31,915 nt of DNA. It comes from Clostridiales bacterium (GTDB taxonomy: Bacteria; Bacillota; Clostridia; Christensenellales; CAG-314). The notes under the pieces are model-generated. The model did no database searches and was not told the origin of the DNA. It was given only the letters and a program-made list of their open reading frames with translations. Below, in pieces: positions 29,833 to 31,915 of the stretch (its first letter is position 1; every line of letters starts with the position of its first letter). The position numbers were made by a program, and so were the translations under genes. The DNA is taken from positions 11,064 through 42,978 of the forward strand of contig DPQS01000050.1 in the NCBI GenBank assembly GCA_003537755.1, given 5' to 3'.

Positions 29833-29908
29833 TGGTGGACGATACAGGACTCGAACCTGTGACTTCCTCCACGTCAAGGAGACACTCTCCCAGCTGAGTT
29901 AATCGTCC
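29833..29908 (-). tRNA. tRNA-Val (anticodon GAC)
   Basis: A 76-nt cloverleaf with encoded CCA. Acceptor GGACGAT/ATCGTCC, D-arm with CTCAGCTGGGAGAG, anticodon arm CTCC-TTGACGT-GGAG with anticodon GAC, T-arm ACAGGTTCGAGTCCTGT, discriminator A. All four arms pair. Confidence 0.95.
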
Positions 29909-29988
29909 GTCATCTTTTGTTGTGCAAAATTCGCAGTTGCATGTTAAAATTACCATCGCAACACGTATTCCGCTCGTTTTGCTTAGTT

Positions 29989-30017
29989 AGTTTAACACAA
30001 ATTTCACCTTTTGTAAA
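29989..30017 (-). promoter_or_regulatory. Promoter of tRNA-Val
   Basis: TTTACA (30012-30017) and TAAACT (29989-29994), spacing 17 nt, about 75 nt upstream of the mature tRNA. Confidence 0.6.
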
Positions 30018-30152
30018 TATTTTCACGTGATTTTGTAAAAAAAATACGATATCTAAATATTAAAAGTAAAAGTTCTGTTTTACAAAAAAATTATTCGACT
30101 TTTCCGCTTCCTTACAAATCGATGCCCGTTCAGCGTTACATGTCGCCGTCGC

Positions 30153-30181
30153 TTGCCGAACACAAAACAAAGTTGTATAAT
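30153..30181 (+). promoter_or_regulatory. Promoter of the ZIP transporter gene
   Basis: TTGCCG (30153-30158) and TATAAT (30176-30181), spacing 17 nt. It predicts a leader of about 130 nt before the ATG at 30317. Confidence 0.65.
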
Positions 30182-30316
30182 ACTATATTATATGGGCAAC
30201 GCCGCATTGAAAAACCGTTACAAACGATTACTGTACGTAGCTGCAAACAACCGCACAAGCGGCTGCCCAAACCCAAGTCCCGACCACCACCGCACACAAG
30301 CAAAAGAGGTACGCAA

Positions 30317-31093
30317 ATGGAAACTTTCATCGGTATACTTATCCCTTTTTTAGGCACGACCCTCGGCGCGGCATGCGTGTTTTTTATGCGCAAAACCCTC
30401 AGCGACACGGTTCAGCGCGCGCTTACCGGCTTTGCCGCAGGCGTAATGGTAGCCGCCTCGGTGTGGAGTCTGCTGATTCCTGCAATAAACCAATCCGCCG
30501 ACATGGGCAAATGGTCGTTCGTCCCGGCAGCGGTCGGCTTTTGGCTGGGCATTCTGTTTTTGCTGCTACTCGACCACGTGACGCCGCACCTGCACATCAA
30601 CGCCGATGCCGCCGAAGGTCCACGCACCAAACTTCAACGCACAACCATGATGGTGCTTGCCGTAACGCTGCACAACATTCCCGAGGGCATGGCTGTGGGT
30701 GTGGTATACGCGGGCTTTTTGTCGGGCAACGCCACCATTACCGCGGCAGGCGCGCTGGCACTGTCGGTGGGTATTGCGATACAAAACTTCCCTGAGGGCG
30801 CAATAATCTCCATGCCGCTACGTGCCGAAGGCATGGGCAAGGGCAAAGCGTTTGTCGGGGGCATGCTGTCCGGCGTTGTGGAACCCGTTGCAGCGGTGCT
30901 TACCGTACTTGCCTCAAGCCTTATCGTGCCGGCACTGCCCTACCTGCTTAGTTTTGCTGCGGGCGCAATGCTGTACGTCGTTGTGGAAGAGCTTGTCCCC
31001 GAGATGTCGCAAGGCGAGCACTCGAACATCGGCACTGTGTTTTTTGCCGTAGGGTTCAGCGTGATGATGATTCTCGACGTGGCGTTGGGTTGA
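30317..31093 (+). CDS. ZIP-family divalent metal transporter (ZupT/GufA-like)
   Basis: A 258-residue membrane protein with about eight membrane segments that imports zinc or related divalent metals. The family's two metal-binding helices are intact: LHNIPEGMAVG (118-128, His119 and Glu123) and QNFPEGAIIS (156-165, Asn157 and Glu160). A His-containing loop (DHVTPHLHIN, 86-95) lies before the first of them, as usual. The ATG at 30317 is chosen because GAGGT precedes it and the protein then starts METFIGILIPFLGTTLGAA, a membrane segment; the longer frame from 30122 adds a basic stretch upstream that no homologue needs and that overlaps the promoter. Confidence 0.93.
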   Translation: METFIGILIPFLGTTLGAACVFFMRKTLSDTVQRALTGFAAGVMVAASVWSLLIPAINQSADMGKWSFVPAAVGFWLGILFLLLLDHVTPHLHINADAAEGPRTKLQRTTMMVLAVTLHNIPEGMAVGVVYAGFLSGNATITAAGALALSVGIAIQNFPEGAIISMPLRAEGMGKGKAFVGGMLSGVVEPVAAVLTVLASSLIVPALPYLLSFAAGAMLYVVVEELVPEMSQGEHSNIGTVFFAVGFSVMMILDVALG

Positions 31094-31285
31094 CGCCGCT
31101 ATTCACGGGAAAAGACATTTTTCGACGAACGGCTTTGGGGCACGCAATCGTCTTTTGCCAAAACGAAACACAATGCAGGTTGTCGCGTTTGCAAAAGCAA
31201 AACGCACACAAAAATAGTTGCCGAGCACCGCAGGCGAACTTACACTTACTTCAAAAAACAAACAACACTCACAAGGGACAAAACA

Positions 31286-31741
31286 ATGCCAAAAGGATTT
31301 GCACCGCTGTATGACGACAACAGCAAAATACTTGTGCTGGGTAGTTTCCCAAGCGTAAAGTCCCGACAGACGGACTTCTACTACGGCAACAAACAAAACA
31401 GATTCTGGAAAACGTTGCAGACGCTGTACGGCGGCGAAATCGACACCGTCGAACACAAAAAGCAACTGTGTCTTACAAACGGTATTGCGTTGTGGGACAT
31501 TGTTGCCAAGTGTGACATCGTAGGGTCTGCCGACGCAAGTATAACAAATATTACGTTTGCCGACATAAACAAGTTGTTAAAAAACACACACGTGTGCAAA
31601 ATTTTGTGCAACGGACAAACGGCATACAAGTTGACCATGCAGGTTTACAACGGCGATTTGCCCGTAATCTGTCTGCCGTCGACAAGCCCTGCCAACCCGA
31701 GATTTGACCTGACCAAGTGGCAGGAAGCGTTGCTTGACTAA
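31286..31741 (+). CDS. DNA-deoxyinosine (hypoxanthine-DNA) glycosylase, UDG family 6
   Basis: A 151-residue cytoplasmic base-excision repair enzyme that removes deaminated adenine (hypoxanthine) from DNA. The uracil-DNA-glycosylase fold motifs are in order: ILVLGSFPSVKSR (15-27), FYYGNKQNRFWK (31-42), LTNGIALWDIV (63-73) and LPSTSPANPRF (130-140). The wording of these motifs matches the hypoxanthine-DNA glycosylase group rather than MUG/TDG. It lies 192 nt after the ZIP gene on the same strand, with its own SD (AAGGGA). No operon partner is evident, and its length is normal. Confidence 0.9.
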   Translation: MPKGFAPLYDDNSKILVLGSFPSVKSRQTDFYYGNKQNRFWKTLQTLYGGEIDTVEHKKQLCLTNGIALWDIVAKCDIVGSADASITNITFADINKLLKNTHVCKILCNGQTAYKLTMQVYNGDLPVICLPSTSPANPRFDLTKWQEALLD

Positions 31742-31822
31742 AAGCAGACGCAACAATGTAAAAATAAATCACGGCAAAAGCCCACAAAATTGCAAGTGAT
31801 TGCGAAAAACTTTCCAAAACAC

Positions 31823-31851
31823 TTGACAAATACGGGTTTGCGGTGTATCAT
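31823..31851 (+). promoter_or_regulatory. Promoter of the initiator tRNA
   Basis: TTGACA (31823-31828) and TATCAT (31846-31851), spacing 17 nt, about 34 nt upstream of the mature tRNA. Confidence 0.85.
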
Positions 31852-31884
31852 AGATAAGCACTGTGAGAGCAGAGCAGTTTATAT

Positions 31885-31915
31885 CGCGGGGTAGAGCAGT
31901 CTGGTAGCTCGTCGG
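31885..31915 (+). tRNA. Initiator tRNA-Met, 5' part (cut by the window end)
   Basis: The sequence begins CGCGGGGTAGAGCAG, continues CTGGTAGCTCGTCGG and stops in the anticodon stem. This 5' end is characteristic of bacterial initiator tRNA (C at position 1, D-arm GAGC...GCTC). The anticodon lies beyond the window. Confidence 0.85.

Overview
The window looks like a piece of a Bacillota (Firmicutes) chromosome, most likely an uncultured gut-type clostridium. Evidence: the Gram-positive order rpmH-rnpA-yidD-yidC-jag, strong SD sequences and TTGACA/TATAAT-type promoters, several lipoproteins with Cys lipoboxes, a carbohydrate ABC importer of the CUT1 type without its own ATPase, and InlB-type and BspA-type repeats typical of gut Clostridia surface proteins. 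The genus cannot be told from the sequence alone.

Layout. 1-515: intergenic DNA with a dispersed palindromic repeat, a 119-bp inverted-repeat element and the terminator of the next operon. 516-3488 (minus): the membrane-protein biogenesis / RNase P operon rpmH, rnpA (GTG start), yidD, yidC (with an unusually large extracytoplasmic loop) and jag, from a strong promoter at 3460-3488. The dnaA gene that often lies beside rpmH is absent; a divergent Gfo/Idh/MocA oxidoreductase (3791-4783) is there instead. 4804-5735: an AT-rich two-gene island (a small unknown protein and a GIY-YIG-like protein). 5738-11077 (minus): a 1675-residue surface lipoprotein (InlB-type and BspA-type LRR repeats) behind a leader that holds a 16-codon ORF with a strong SD.

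11100-12380 has no intact gene. It holds a 149-nt tRNA-shaped element with two internal insertions, a gene fragment ending in an SSB-like DDIPF tail, and a compact locus with two facing promoters and two terminators that could make a sense/antisense RNA pair.

12381-26623 (minus) is one 14-kb glycan-utilisation operon, probably transcribed from the promoter at 26594-26623. In order of transcription: an ArsR-like winged-helix regulator, a YesL/DUF624-like membrane protein, a 1315-residue lipoprotein with six LamG-like repeats and an embedded SGNH hydrolase, a solute-binding lipoprotein, two permeases, a CBM9-like lipoprotein, a GH43 lipoprotein and a cytoplasmic GH2 enzyme. The likely logic is surface binding and deacylation/trimming of a polysaccharide, import of oligosaccharides, and intracellular GH2 cleavage. 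The exact glycan is not readable from sequence.

26624-29552: structured intergenic DNA, a truncated large serine recombinase (remnant of a mobile element) and a Fic AMP-transferase-family gene with a clear promoter and putative operator. 29785-31915: tRNA-Val(GAC), a ZIP-family metal transporter, a hypoxanthine-DNA glycosylase-like protein and, at the edge, the 5' part of an initiator tRNA-Met with its promoter.
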